From the NCBI GenBank assembly GCA_016219015.1, contig JACRCL010000031.1, forward strand, positions 123,384 through 187,383: a stretch of DNA of 64,000 nt. The letters are read 5' to 3'. The translations under genes were made by a program, and so were the position numbers. The first letter of the stretch is position 1. The number at the start of each line of letters is the position of its first letter. This document shows positions 7,603-15,387 of this stretch, one piece after another. This stretch comes from Deltaproteobacteria bacterium (lineage in GTDB: Bacteria; Desulfobacterota; GWC2-55-46). Under the pieces are notes generated by a model, which was not told where the DNA came from, made no database searches, and saw only the letters and a list, made by a program, of their open reading frames with translations.

Positions 7603-7971
7603 TCAATCCCAGAAAAAGCTGCTGTTACTCTCCTTGCAGCAGATAAGCTCGGCCACAAGAATATTTTCGCCCGGAAGGTCTCCGCAGATATGGGGCTTTA
7701 CCCTGTATACGAGCCCCGGGAACCAGTCCTGCGGCTCATCGTCCACGCAGATGTCGGGCTTAAGGGGCGAGCCCATTTCCTTCTTATGGACCATGCCGGG
7801 TATGCCGTTTTCCCTTAACATGGCCGTATAATAATCGACGGGCCCGCTTGTCCAGAAGTCCACCCTGTTGCCGGCCTCCAGCAGACCTTTAATGGTCTCT
7901 TTTATGCCGGGCCTTAAAGACATATCAATAGCCCCCAGTACCGTCCCCATCACGTCAAATACTATGTGCAT
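7603..7971 (-). CDS. HAD-superfamily hydrolase-like protein
   Basis: 122 residues from the ATG at 7971, where a GAGG ribosome site precedes it. The nucleophile Asp6 lies in VFDVMGTVLG, but the usual second Asp is Met8, so ordinary phosphatase acid/base chemistry may be lost or changed. Motif II (WTSGP, Thr41/Ser42), Lys71 and the metal-binding Asp77-Asp78 (ICVDDEP) are kept. There is almost no cap domain. It may be a minimal phosphatase with altered chemistry. A longer in-frame start at 8034 runs into repeat sequence and is rejected. Confidence 0.75.
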   Translation of the reverse strand: MHIVFDVMGTVLGAIDMSLRPGIKETIKGLLEAGNRVDFWTSGPVDYYTAMLRENGIPGMVHKKEMGSPLKPDICVDDEPQDWFPGLVYRVKPHICGDLPGENILVAELICCKESNSSFFWD

Positions 7972-8174
7972 GCGCCAAGGACCTCTTAACAGGGCTGCTG
8001 GAGCTTTTTGAGCAGCCTCTTCGGAGTTTCTCAATACCCTGTTACAGCTATAAATCCTGAGGCCATTATATAGAAACTCAGATTAGAGGCTGATTAGAAA
8101 AGATAAAAAGGCTTGATATTTCATGTAGTTAGGCGATGGACACAGGGAGGAGTCCCATAATGCGGAAGAAATTA

Positions 8175-8203
8175 AAAAAAACCCCCGCAGCTCGCTGCGG
8201 GGG
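8175..8203 (-). terminator. Terminator of the sensor kinase operon
   Basis: CCCCCGCAGC/GCTGCGGGGG stem. Read on the minus strand it is followed by eight T residues, about 40 bases past the kinase stop. Confidence 0.85.
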
Positions 8204-8242
8204 TCATTATCACCATTTATATTGTTAAATATAAGAAATGCC

Positions 8243-9658
8243 TCAGTGCGAGCCGTTCTTCACGGCCGGGTTCTTGGGCAGAGTCACTATGAAGGCGCTG
8301 CCCTTGCCTATCTCGCTTTTGACCGTGACCGTGCCGCCGTGCGCCTCTACTATGGTGCGGACGATGGAGAGGCCCAGGCCGCTGCCGACCGTGACGCCCC
8401 TGCTCGTGTCCACCCTGTAGAAGCGGTCGAATATCTTGTCTTTCTCGGTCTCGGGTATGCCTATCCCCGTATCCTCTATCGTGACCGTCGCCATGTCCTG
8501 GCCGTCGCCGATGTTTATCGCGACGCTGCCCTGGAATCTATTGTACTTTATCGCGTTCTCTACTATGTTGGTGAAGACCTCGGTCAGCCCTTCGCGGTCG
8601 CCCCTTACGGTGACGCTGCCGCCGGTGAGCTTTATGCCTATGCCCTTGTTCACGGCAGAGGGCTCTATGAGCTTCAATACGTCCTTCATGAGGTCCCTGA
8701 GGTCCATCTTGACGGGCTTGAACTGGATGGTCTTGTTGTCCATGCGCGATATCACGAGGATGCGGTTTATGATGTCGCACATCCTGTTCACCGTATCCCC
8801 CATCTTCCGGATCGCCTCTTTGTAGTCGCCGGCCGTCCTTTCCCTCGAAAGGGTAACGTCGCAAAAGCTCTTTATTATCGACGTAGGCGTCCTTAGCTCA
8901 TGCGACGCGTCCGAGAGGAACTGCTTCTGGCGCGAGAACGACTCCTCCAGTCTTCCGAGCATGGTATTGAAGCTCGCGGCCAGGGGCTTCAATTCCATAA
9001 CCACCCCGCGCTCCTCCACCCTCTGGCTCAGGTTCTCCTCGGTTATCTGGCCGATCTTGGCGGTAAAGGTCTTCAAGACCCTCAGCGCCCAGCCCGTCAT
9101 GAAGAACACCCCTATGCCGCAGACTATGAAGACGAACGGGAATATCGCGAGCACGGTGTTCCTGAAAGAGCTCAAGAGCCTATGGGTGTCCTCGAGCGTA
9201 TCGGCGGCCTGGAACGTGAGCGGGCCGAGCGAGAAGTTGTACGACTGGCTTATAAGGCGCACGGTGCCTATATTGGGCACCGCTACCGACCTCAAATCCC
9301 CCTCGGCCGTCCCCCTCATTATCGGCAGGGTGGCGTCGGAAAGGAAAAGCGACGGCGAGCGGACGAGGACCTTGCCGTCGCCGGAGACTATCTGGTAGTA
9401 GTGGCCGGACAGCTTATCCGCGTATACGCCCGTGACGGCGGTGGCGAGCTCCTGCAGCTCGCTTTCGAGCTGGCCCTGCGCCTCCTCTATGGCCATGAGG
9501 TTCGCAAGCGTGTCCACCTCGGAGTTCAGGTGCTCGTCCGCCAGCTGTATCGTGACCTCCTCGAGCTTATAGTAAAGGAATAGCTCGATGCCGGTGAAGA
9601 ATATCGAGAAGACCACGAGGAACCATATGACGAGCCTGAGTTTTATCGAGTTGAACAT
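8243..9658 (-). CDS. Membrane sensor histidine kinase (OmpR-partner type)
   Basis: 471 residues. Transmembrane helices at about 9-29 and 165-190 flank a periplasmic sensor of roughly 135 residues; a HAMP linker follows (about 190-245). The HisKA phosphosite is His253 in SDASHELRTPTS, followed by the ATPase domain with N-box ENAIKYN, G1 DTGIGIP and G2 GSGLGLSIV. Architecture resembles CusS/heavy-metal or stress sensor kinases, but the signal is unknown. It lies 12 bases downstream of its response regulator and shares its terminator, so the pair is one operon. Confidence 0.95.
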   Translation of the reverse strand: MFNSIKLRLVIWFLVVFSIFFTGIELFLYYKLEEVTIQLADEHLNSEVDTLANLMAIEEAQGQLESELQELATAVTGVYADKLSGHYYQIVSGDGKVLVRSPSLFLSDATLPIMRGTAEGDLRSVAVPNIGTVRLISQSYNFSLGPLTFQAADTLEDTHRLLSSFRNTVLAIFPFVFIVCGIGVFFMTGWALRVLKTFTAKIGQITEENLSQRVEERGVVMELKPLAASFNTMLGRLEESFSRQKQFLSDASHELRTPTSIIKSFCDVTLSRERTAGDYKEAIRKMGDTVNRMCDIINRILVISRMDNKTIQFKPVKMDLRDLMKDVLKLIEPSAVNKGIGIKLTGGSVTVRGDREGLTEVFTNIVENAIKYNRFQGSVAINIGDGQDMATVTIEDTGIGIPETEKDKIFDRFYRVDTSRGVTVGSGLGLSIVRTIVEAHGGTVTVKSEIGKGSAFIVTLPKNPAVKNGSH

Positions 9659-9670
9659 GGCGGGTCCGGC

Positions 9671-10345
9671 CTATTCCTCTTCCTTCAGCATGTAACCTGC
9701 GCCGCGGACGGTGTGGATGAGCTTGGGCTTGAAGTCCTTGTCTATCTTGTTGCGGAGGTAGTTTATGTAAACGTCCACTACGTTGGAGTCCATGTCGGTG
9801 TCTTCGTGGTAGATGTGCTCGACTATGTCGGTGCGCGTCACCACGTTCCCTTTCCTGTACGCGAGGTATTCAAGGAGGGCGTACTCCTTCGCGGAAAGGC
9901 TTATGGTCTTGCCGCCTCTTTTCACCTCGTGGCTGGCGGTGTTTATCTCGAGGTCGGCTATGCGGACTACCGCCTCTTTTACCGTGGCCTTTCTGCGGAG
10001 GAGCGACCTTACGCGGGCGAGCAGCTCCTCGAAGACGAACGGCTTGGTGAGGTAGTCGTCCGCCCCCGTATCGAGCCCCTTGATCTTGTCAAGGAGCGCG
10101 TCCCGAGCCGTAAGGAGCAGCACCGGCGTGGTGATGCCCTTCTTCCTCATCGTGCTCAATACCGTAAGGCCGTCCATCAGCGGGAGCATGATATCGAGGA
10201 TTAGCGCGTCGGCCGGGAAGTTCTCGGCCATGTACAGGCCCTCTTCCCCGTCGTGGGCCACATCGACCACGTAGCCTTCTTCCTCGAGCCCCTGCTTTAC
10301 TATCGAGGCCAGGTCCTTCTCGTCTTCTACAAGGAGTATCCTCAT
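9671..10345 (-). CDS. OmpR/PhoB-family response regulator
   Basis: 224 residues. The receiver domain has the acidic pair Glu7/Asp8, phospho-acceptor Asp51 (LILDIMLP), Thr79 and Lys101 (YLTKPF). The C-terminal winged helix (about 128-222) includes SAKEYALLEYLAYRKGNVV and the terminal HTVRGAGYML, as in PhoB-type DNA-binding domains. It is first in an operon with the sensor kinase and probably activates target promoters on phosphorylation. Confidence 0.96.
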   Translation of the reverse strand: MRILLVEDEKDLASIVKQGLEEEGYVVDVAHDGEEGLYMAENFPADALILDIMLPLMDGLTVLSTMRKKGITTPVLLLTARDALLDKIKGLDTGADDYLTKPFVFEELLARVRSLLRRKATVKEAVVRIADLEINTASHEVKRGGKTISLSAKEYALLEYLAYRKGNVVTRTDIVEHIYHEDTDMDSNVVDVYINYLRNKIDKDFKPKLIHTVRGAGYMLKEEE

Positions 10346-10390
10346 CTTTTCGCTCCCCCCTGGAAGCGCCCCCTTTGACGGAGGCCGCGT

Positions 10391-10546
10391 TAGCAGGGTG
10401 TTGAAAACACCCTGCTATGCAATCCATGGATGGATTGCCAAATTGCGAGACTTGAAAAGTCGAGCAATTTGTGAGGTTTGGTCGAATTCATTTCGGCCAA
10501 ACCGTAGTTGAAAAAACCAAGGATGGGCTTTTTCAACATCTGTGAG
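10391..10546. repeat. Composite palindromic repeat with AGCAGG...TTGAAAA ends
   Basis: A hairpin AGCAGGGTGTT...AACACCCTGCT is followed by CCATGGATGG and ATTTGGCAA-type palindromes and ends with GGGCTTTTTCAACAT. The same modules, in another order, recur at 30221-30353. It fills the space between the response regulator and cytochrome b genes. Confidence 0.65.
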
Positions 10547-10595
10547 ACTGCCGGGAGAATCTGCGGAAGCCCGCCCGGGACTTCCGCGCCGTAAG

Positions 10596-11264
10596 CTATT
10601 CTTTCGGGAAATACTTCTTCCCGTGGACCATCGAAGAAAGGAGCCCCGTCTTTTCCTTTACCTCGTGGACGACCATGCCGAAGAGGTGCGCTCCGAGGAA
10701 AAACAGGATGAAGTAAAAGCCGAACTCGTGGACCTCTTCGAGCGTGCCCGAGAGCTCTTCCATGTCCGGGGCGCTCATCCCCGCGAGGAAGGCCGCTCCC
10801 GGCAGCATCTTAAACTCCGTTCCCGCGAGCACAAGCCCGGTGGCGGCCTGACTGGCGAGCACTATAAAGAGCGCGATGTAGAATATCGAGGCGAGCGGGT
10901 CGTGTCCGGATACCTTGGCCGGATGATTCCTGAACCCGCTCAGGTACCATTTTATGTCCTGTACCAGCCCCTGCCGCTTCTCCCTGCTGAAGGGGAATAT
11001 GTCGGACCACCTCGCGTAAGCGTTGCCCGCGAACGCCCAGAAGACCCTCAGAAGGAACGTTAACACGAACACGTAGCCAAGATAGGCGTGTGCCCTCTTT
11101 ACCGGCGCCCGCAACGCCTTCTCTATGCCTATCATCTCCATGCCCTCTTTGCCTAAAATCAGCAGGACAAGCGTTATGACGAGGATGGCGTTTATCCAGT
11201 GTAGAGCGCGGGTCTGCCAGTCCCAGACATCCACAAGGACCCGTTCGTTATCTTGATTTCTCAT
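10596..11264 (-). CDS. Cytochrome b561-type membrane protein
   Basis: 222 residues with four main transmembrane helices. Candidate haem-ligand histidines lie in RALHWINA, RAHAYLGYVF, EVHEFGFYF and AHLFGMVVHEV. The C-terminal VHEVKEKTGLLSSMVHGKK matches b-type cytochrome subunits that anchor hydrogenases or other redox enzymes (the Ni/Fe-hydrogenase b-type cytochrome group). It is a lone gene here, with no hydrogenase or c-type partner adjacent. It probably passes electrons between quinol and a periplasmic or membrane acceptor. Confidence 0.88.
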   Translation of the reverse strand: MRNQDNERVLVDVWDWQTRALHWINAILVITLVLLILGKEGMEMIGIEKALRAPVKRAHAYLGYVFVLTFLLRVFWAFAGNAYARWSDIFPFSREKRQGLVQDIKWYLSGFRNHPAKVSGHDPLASIFYIALFIVLASQAATGLVLAGTEFKMLPGAAFLAGMSAPDMEELSGTLEEVHEFGFYFILFFLGAHLFGMVVHEVKEKTGLLSSMVHGKKYFPKE

Positions 11265-11517
11265 ATTATCCTTCGGGGACCGGTTTTTTAAACGATATTA
11301 ACACGCTCTTACGGGCCGGTCAACCCCTTCCGCCCATAGCGCGTTGATTTTGCTATGTATTCCGTGCGCCCGGACTGCCAAATGCTTTAAGAGGATTATA
11401 GATTAATAAAGATTAAAAATAGATTAGACCGGGTGCGCGGGGCACATCTTTTGCTTAACATAATATCCACGCCCCCCTACTGTTGCTTTATCTCCGCGCA
11501 TCTGCTAAGTTCCTTTC

Positions 11518-12186
11518 ATGGATAGCTTGAGGCTTGCCGGTTACATCGACCTAACGTTGTTGAGGCCGGACGCGGCCACGGCGGACATCGAGTCCTTTGC
11601 CTCGGGCGCCTTGAAATACCCGTTCGCATCTCTTTGCGTCCCGCCATGCCACGTGAAGACGGTCCGCGATATGGCTGCCGAAAGCGGGGTCAAGGTCTCT
11701 ACCGTGGCGGGCTTCCCGTTGGGCTACAATATAAAAGGCTCAAAGCTCTTTGAGGCCGAAAGGGCCTTCGAGGACGGCGCGGCGGAGGTCGATATGGTAA
11801 TGAACGTCTCGCTCTTCAAATCCGGGGAGTTCAGGGAGGTGGAGCTTGAGATAGCGGAGCTTGTAAGGCGGCTCCCGCAGGCCGTAATAAAGGTGATAAT
11901 AGAGACCTGCTACTTGAGCGACGCGGAGAAGGCCGCGGCCCTTGATATCGCGGTCGCCGCCGGGGCGCGCTTCGTCAAGACCTCTACGGGCTTCGGCCCC
12001 GGGGCGGCCACCGTAAAGGACGTGGAGCTTTTATCGAAGCGGGCCGCCGGAAGGATAGGGGTGAAGGCCTCGGGCGGGATAAAGACGCTCGACGAGGCGC
12101 TCTCCATGATAAGGGCCGGGGCAGTAAGGCTCGGGACGAGCGCCGGGATAAGGATACTCGAAGAGGCCGCTTCCAGACGGGTTTGA
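11518..12186 (+). CDS. deoC: Deoxyribose-phosphate aldolase
   Basis: 222 residues. It cleaves 2-deoxyribose 5-phosphate to glyceraldehyde 3-phosphate and acetaldehyde. The Schiff-base lysine lies in FVKTSTGFGPGAAT and the second catalytic lysine in GVKASGGIKT, with VIIETCYLSDAEK before them, as expected for class I DeoC. Length is normal. The adenosine-specific kinase gene follows at about 70 bases on the same strand, so a nucleoside-salvage unit is plausible. Confidence 0.96.
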   Translation: MDSLRLAGYIDLTLLRPDAATADIESFASGALKYPFASLCVPPCHVKTVRDMAAESGVKVSTVAGFPLGYNIKGSKLFEAERAFEDGAAEVDMVMNVSLFKSGEFREVELEIAELVRRLPQAVIKVIIETCYLSDAEKAAALDIAVAAGARFVKTSTGFGPGAATVKDVELLSKRAAGRIGVKASGGIKTLDEALSMIRAGAVRLGTSAGIRILEEAASRRV

Positions 12187-12258
12187 CGGGCGGGGCCTGT
12201 ATGCTATCCTTTTATAACAGGCTTGTCTTTTCCAACGTATCAACTAAAGGAGGCTCGG

Positions 12259-12741
12259 ATGGAGATAAAGTCCATAAAGGCTGAGTTCCCGGAAGACTGC
12301 AATATAATAATCGGCGCGGCCCATTTCATAAAGACCGTCGAAGACCTCCACGAGATAATAGTGTCGTCCGTGCCCGGCGCGAAGTTCGGGGCCGCGCTTT
12401 CCGAGGCCTCGGGGCCGTGCCTGGTAAGGGCCGAGGGCAACGACGAGAGTCTTAAGAAGATAGCCGCCGAGAATGCCCTGAATATCGGCGCCGGCCATAC
12501 CTTCGTCATAGTCCTCAAGGACGCCTACCCCGTAAACATACTTAACGCCGTAAAGGGCTGTCAGGAGGTCTGCTCAGTCTACTGCGCCACCGCCAACCCC
12601 CTTGAGGTCGTCGTGGCGGAGACTGAACAGGGGAGGGCCGTGCTCGGCGTCGTAGACGGCTTTGCCCCGAAAGGCATAGAGGGGTATAAGGATATGAAGG
12701 ACAGGAGAGCGCTACTGAGGAAGATAGGATACAAGCTATAG
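12259..12741 (+). CDS. Adenosine-specific kinase (DUF355 family)
   Basis: 160 residues. It matches the small adenosine-specific kinase family known from archaea and some bacteria, with IIIGAAHFIKTVEDL near the N-terminus, FGAALSEASGPCLVR, and NPLEVVVAET...GRAVLGVVDG near the C-terminus. I chose ATG 12259 because AAAGGAGG ends six bases before it; an in-frame upstream ATG has no ribosome site. Placement after deoC fits nucleoside salvage. Confidence 0.9.
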   Translation: MEIKSIKAEFPEDCNIIIGAAHFIKTVEDLHEIIVSSVPGAKFGAALSEASGPCLVRAEGNDESLKKIAAENALNIGAGHTFVIVLKDAYPVNILNAVKGCQEVCSVYCATANPLEVVVAETEQGRAVLGVVDGFAPKGIEGYKDMKDRRALLRKIGYKL

Positions 12742-13062
12742 CATAATGTGCCCGCCGGTATTTTGCGCGGTAGCGCGGCCGGATGAATAACTATGCCAGC
12801 CGCAAACCAGGTCAAGGCTGGCATATAAAAAACCCGCACCATATTTAACCCCTCATTTATTTCTCGAAAAATTGGACCATCCGGAAGTAATTTCTACTCA
12901 AAAAAAATCCCCTCTCTTTATACATAGACTTAATTCTGCAGAATAATCTCGCAGGATTCCCTTGAAAAAACGAACGGATAAAATTTTAGGGGTAGAAAAA
13001 TCCCACCATTTATATTAGATATGTAATGGCTTGTTTTTATAGATATCGGAAAAGAGGCCAGG
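12742..13062. other. Intergenic with a hairpin
   Basis: It holds a GCCAGCC/GGCTGGC hairpin (12793-12824) whose arms recur upstream of lptF. The remainder is AT-rich leader for the 13063 gene. No gene seen. Confidence 0.6.
12793..12824. repeat. GCCAGCC hairpin, copy 1
   Basis: ATGCCAGCC and GGCTGGCAT arms surround a 14-base loop. The same arms, with a far longer stem, occur at 37207-37250. No T-tract follows, so it is not a classical terminator. Confidence 0.55.
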
Positions 13063-14085
13063 ATGAAAAAAAATATTTTTATAACTTTGCTGCTCGCGCT
13101 TATCTTCAGCTTTCACCATGCCTTCGCGGAAGAGGCTCAAAATAAGGCTGAAGGATTCAAAATAAAGCTCCCTGACGGGCTTTATCTTTATCAGCCGAAG
13201 ATAAAGGAAGAGGTCTTCAGCCCTCTGTTTATCGTTGAGAAGGGAGCCCTGGTAGACCCCTATGCCCTTGCAGTCAAGATAGGGGAAAAAAAGTTTATTA
13301 AAGATTACGTCGAAGGCAAAAGATTTCATGTATATATCGAAGGCGTAACGGCAGGCATATTAACCGAAGTAAAATTTGAGTTTGTAAATGTATGCTACTC
13401 TGACGAATTCCTGCCGGACATACGCGGAAAAGGCAAATACGAAGGAAAACCTTTAAAGAAAGCTTATTCGAATAAATCCCTCTACGCATTTAATGAGTAC
13501 GAGAGGTCTGATGGCTCTCTAAAAGCAATAGCCGCCCCCGTGGAGTTAACGACCGATAAAGCCTTAAAGGATTTTGAGGTAACCGAAAAAAACAAGGCCA
13601 TGACAGTTGAAGCGGTTAGAAAGAACTTTGTCCCGGGGGCTTTTGAACTCATAAAAAAAAGACTTGAAACACTCTATGAAGAAAAGCAGGTGATCACCGG
13701 TCAGTGGGGGAAGCTTAAATTTTTGAAATCATTTAATAAAGGGGGCAACAAAAAAGGCTTGATTGGATTATACACGCTTTACGTGTCCTTCCGGGATGCC
13801 GCAAGGCAAGAGGGGATAGATGCAGGCTATTCCGCGGAGATATTGTTCTCCATGGTTGATAACAAAATAGAACAGGTCGCATTTGTGGATGGTTATGAAC
13901 CTGCTTACAACCTGGGTGGAGTCATTGATACCGACGGAGATGGAATTACCGAGCTGATTTTGGAAGAAGGTATAATAAGCGATAAAGAACCTGAAGATGG
14001 AAAAAATATTTCTATCCTACGGCAGACCTCTGCCGGATGGAAGGAGATATACCACTCGGAAAGGATCTGCGGTCCGATATTTTAA
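13063..14085 (+). CDS. Secreted protein upstream of M23 hydrolase; candidate immunity protein
   Basis: 340 residues, no family recognised. A clear signal peptide (about 1-22, ending HAFA) sends it to the periplasm. The mature part is Lys/Glu-rich with predicted beta strands. Near the C-terminus DTDGDGITEL (289-298) resembles a calcium-binding DxDGDG loop. Base composition is AT-richer than neighbouring core genes. It lies 56 bases upstream of a peptidoglycan hydrolase gene on the same strand. A second locus (34990-33243) has the same order, again with a signal-peptide protein carrying DIDGDGNPEV. I infer a periplasmic partner or immunity protein; there is no direct evidence of inhibition. Confidence 0.75.
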   Translation: MKKNIFITLLLALIFSFHHAFAEEAQNKAEGFKIKLPDGLYLYQPKIKEEVFSPLFIVEKGALVDPYALAVKIGEKKFIKDYVEGKRFHVYIEGVTAGILTEVKFEFVNVCYSDEFLPDIRGKGKYEGKPLKKAYSNKSLYAFNEYERSDGSLKAIAAPVELTTDKALKDFEVTEKNKAMTVEAVRKNFVPGAFELIKKRLETLYEEKQVITGQWGKLKFLKSFNKGGNKKGLIGLYTLYVSFRDAARQEGIDAGYSAEILFSMVDNKIEQVAFVDGYEPAYNLGGVIDTDGDGITELILEEGIISDKEPEDGKNISILRQTSAGWKEIYHSERICGPIF

Positions 14086-14141
14086 AAAGCGGCAAGGCGG
14101 CATTATTACGGCTGAAATTTAAGTAGGAACGGAGGTTTCTT

Positions 14142-14855
14142 ATGGGTCCAGGTTTTCAAGATATGTTGGAGCGGATACTGCCACCAAAGGCAGTTAGCGG
14201 CAGGGTTTTCAAACCGAAAGTTACCACTTCAGACGGTATCAGGCAGGATTTTAATGCTCCGCGCAAAGGCCGTGAAAATCACGGCGGGGTCGATATCAAT
14301 TATCACTATGAGTCGGGCACACCGTTAGGGCAGAACGGCATAAATAAGGAACATCCAGATGTGGGCTCGCCTGTATCCGGCAAAATAATATTGGTAGATA
14401 AAGAAAGGTGGGGTAGTATTGTAATTGAAGATGCAAATGGATTTAAACACGAATTCAGGCATTTAAACGAGATTAAAAAGAATTTCGATAGAGGCGTGCG
14501 TATAGAGGCAGGCCAAATTATAGGCACCATGGGAGGAAGAGGGCCAGGCGGCCCGGGTGAATATCCCCAACATGTACATTATTCGGTCACGGCGCCTGAT
14601 GGCAAAACTAATATCAACCCGGAGGCGTACTGGAATAACACTTCCGGGGGAAAGAGCTCTTCCTCATCCTTCCCGTGGCAAAGAAAGACGGATTTCAAGC
14701 CCGCCTCGGTCTTGGATCACGCAACCCAGCGGAGACTAAAAGGCCTTTCACAGGGTATAACCATAGAAGCGGGTGAAACCCTGAGGCGCGAGGGCGACAG
14801 AGTGTGGCGCATAGAGCCTGACGGCGGCACACGCGGGTATTTTATCAGCCCGTGA
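14142..14855 (+). CDS. M23-family peptidoglycan endopeptidase without signal peptide, tagged C-terminus
   Basis: 237 residues. The LytM/M23 zinc site is visible: His47 and Asp51 in NHGGVDI, His107 in FRHLNE, and His144/His146 in QHVHYSV. M23 enzymes cut peptide cross-links of the cell wall, yet there is no signal peptide or membrane segment. Residues about 165-190 are a Ser-rich linker. Residues 191-237 form a domain about three-quarters identical to the C-terminus of the SLT-like protein at 33243-34043, ending GGTRGYFIS. GGAGG lies six bases before ATG. The shared tail suggests a common delivery or docking route. Confidence 0.88.
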   Translation: MGPGFQDMLERILPPKAVSGRVFKPKVTTSDGIRQDFNAPRKGRENHGGVDINYHYESGTPLGQNGINKEHPDVGSPVSGKIILVDKERWGSIVIEDANGFKHEFRHLNEIKKNFDRGVRIEAGQIIGTMGGRGPGGPGEYPQHVHYSVTAPDGKTNINPEAYWNNTSGGKSSSSSFPWQRKTDFKPASVLDHATQRRLKGLSQGITIEAGETLRREGDRVWRIEPDGGTRGYFISP

Positions 14856-14953
14856 CAGGGTCTCGACTCTAAATCTTGGAATCTCCCCTATGCATTTTCA
14901 AAAATTTATGGTATATTTTGCGCAATCCCGACGGGAGAAAAAACAGGGTAAAG

Positions 14954-15382
14954 ATGGTCGTCAGAAGGCATATTCTATTGTTTTTCGCGTCTTTTTTTAT
15001 AATGACGCCCTTTCTCGCCGGCAAGGCGCAGGGGCTCGACAGCGAGTCGATCGAATGCCTTAGCTGCCATGACGCGGCGCTCGCCACAGATACAGATATC
15101 ATCACCGTATGCCCCGAGCCTGACTGCAACCACCCGATAGGCACTGATTATGTCTACTCGTCCTCCACGAACCACGGCTTGAAGCCCGCCTATATGCTCG
15201 ACCCCGCGATAAAGCTCGTAAACGGGAATAACATCGGCTGCGGCACGTGCCACGTATCCTATTCAAGCCTTAACCACGCGCTTCTTTCGAGCCTGAGAAC
15301 CCAGTACCCCGCCTCGCCCGACCCGATGCTCACGGTCGATAACCGCATAAGCGGCCTCTGCTTCGGCTGCCACGACAAGTAA
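14954..15382 (+). CDS. Periplasmic multihaem cytochrome c
   Basis: 142 residues from the ATG at 14954; an upstream in-frame ATG adds an unlikely 26 residues. A signal peptide (about 1-26) precedes three CxxCH haem sites: CLSCH (35-39), CGTCH (96-100) and CFGCH (136-140). A CPEPDCNH segment at 53-60 lacks the usual His position. The pattern of spaced single haems resembles the doubled CXXCH-motif cytochromes of anaerobic respirers. It converges on the TPR gene, with only five bases between them. Its electron partner is unknown. Confidence 0.88.
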   Translation: MVVRRHILLFFASFFIMTPFLAGKAQGLDSESIECLSCHDAALATDTDIITVCPEPDCNHPIGTDYVYSSSTNHGLKPAYMLDPAIKLVNGNNIGCGTCHVSYSSLNHALLSSLRTQYPASPDPMLTVDNRISGLCFGCHDK

Positions 15383-15387
15383 CGCGC

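Noticed and set aside
15110..15133. CPEPDCNH as a fourth haem site in the 14954 cytochrome
   Set aside because: His is not directly after the second Cys, so it does not fit CX2-4CH.
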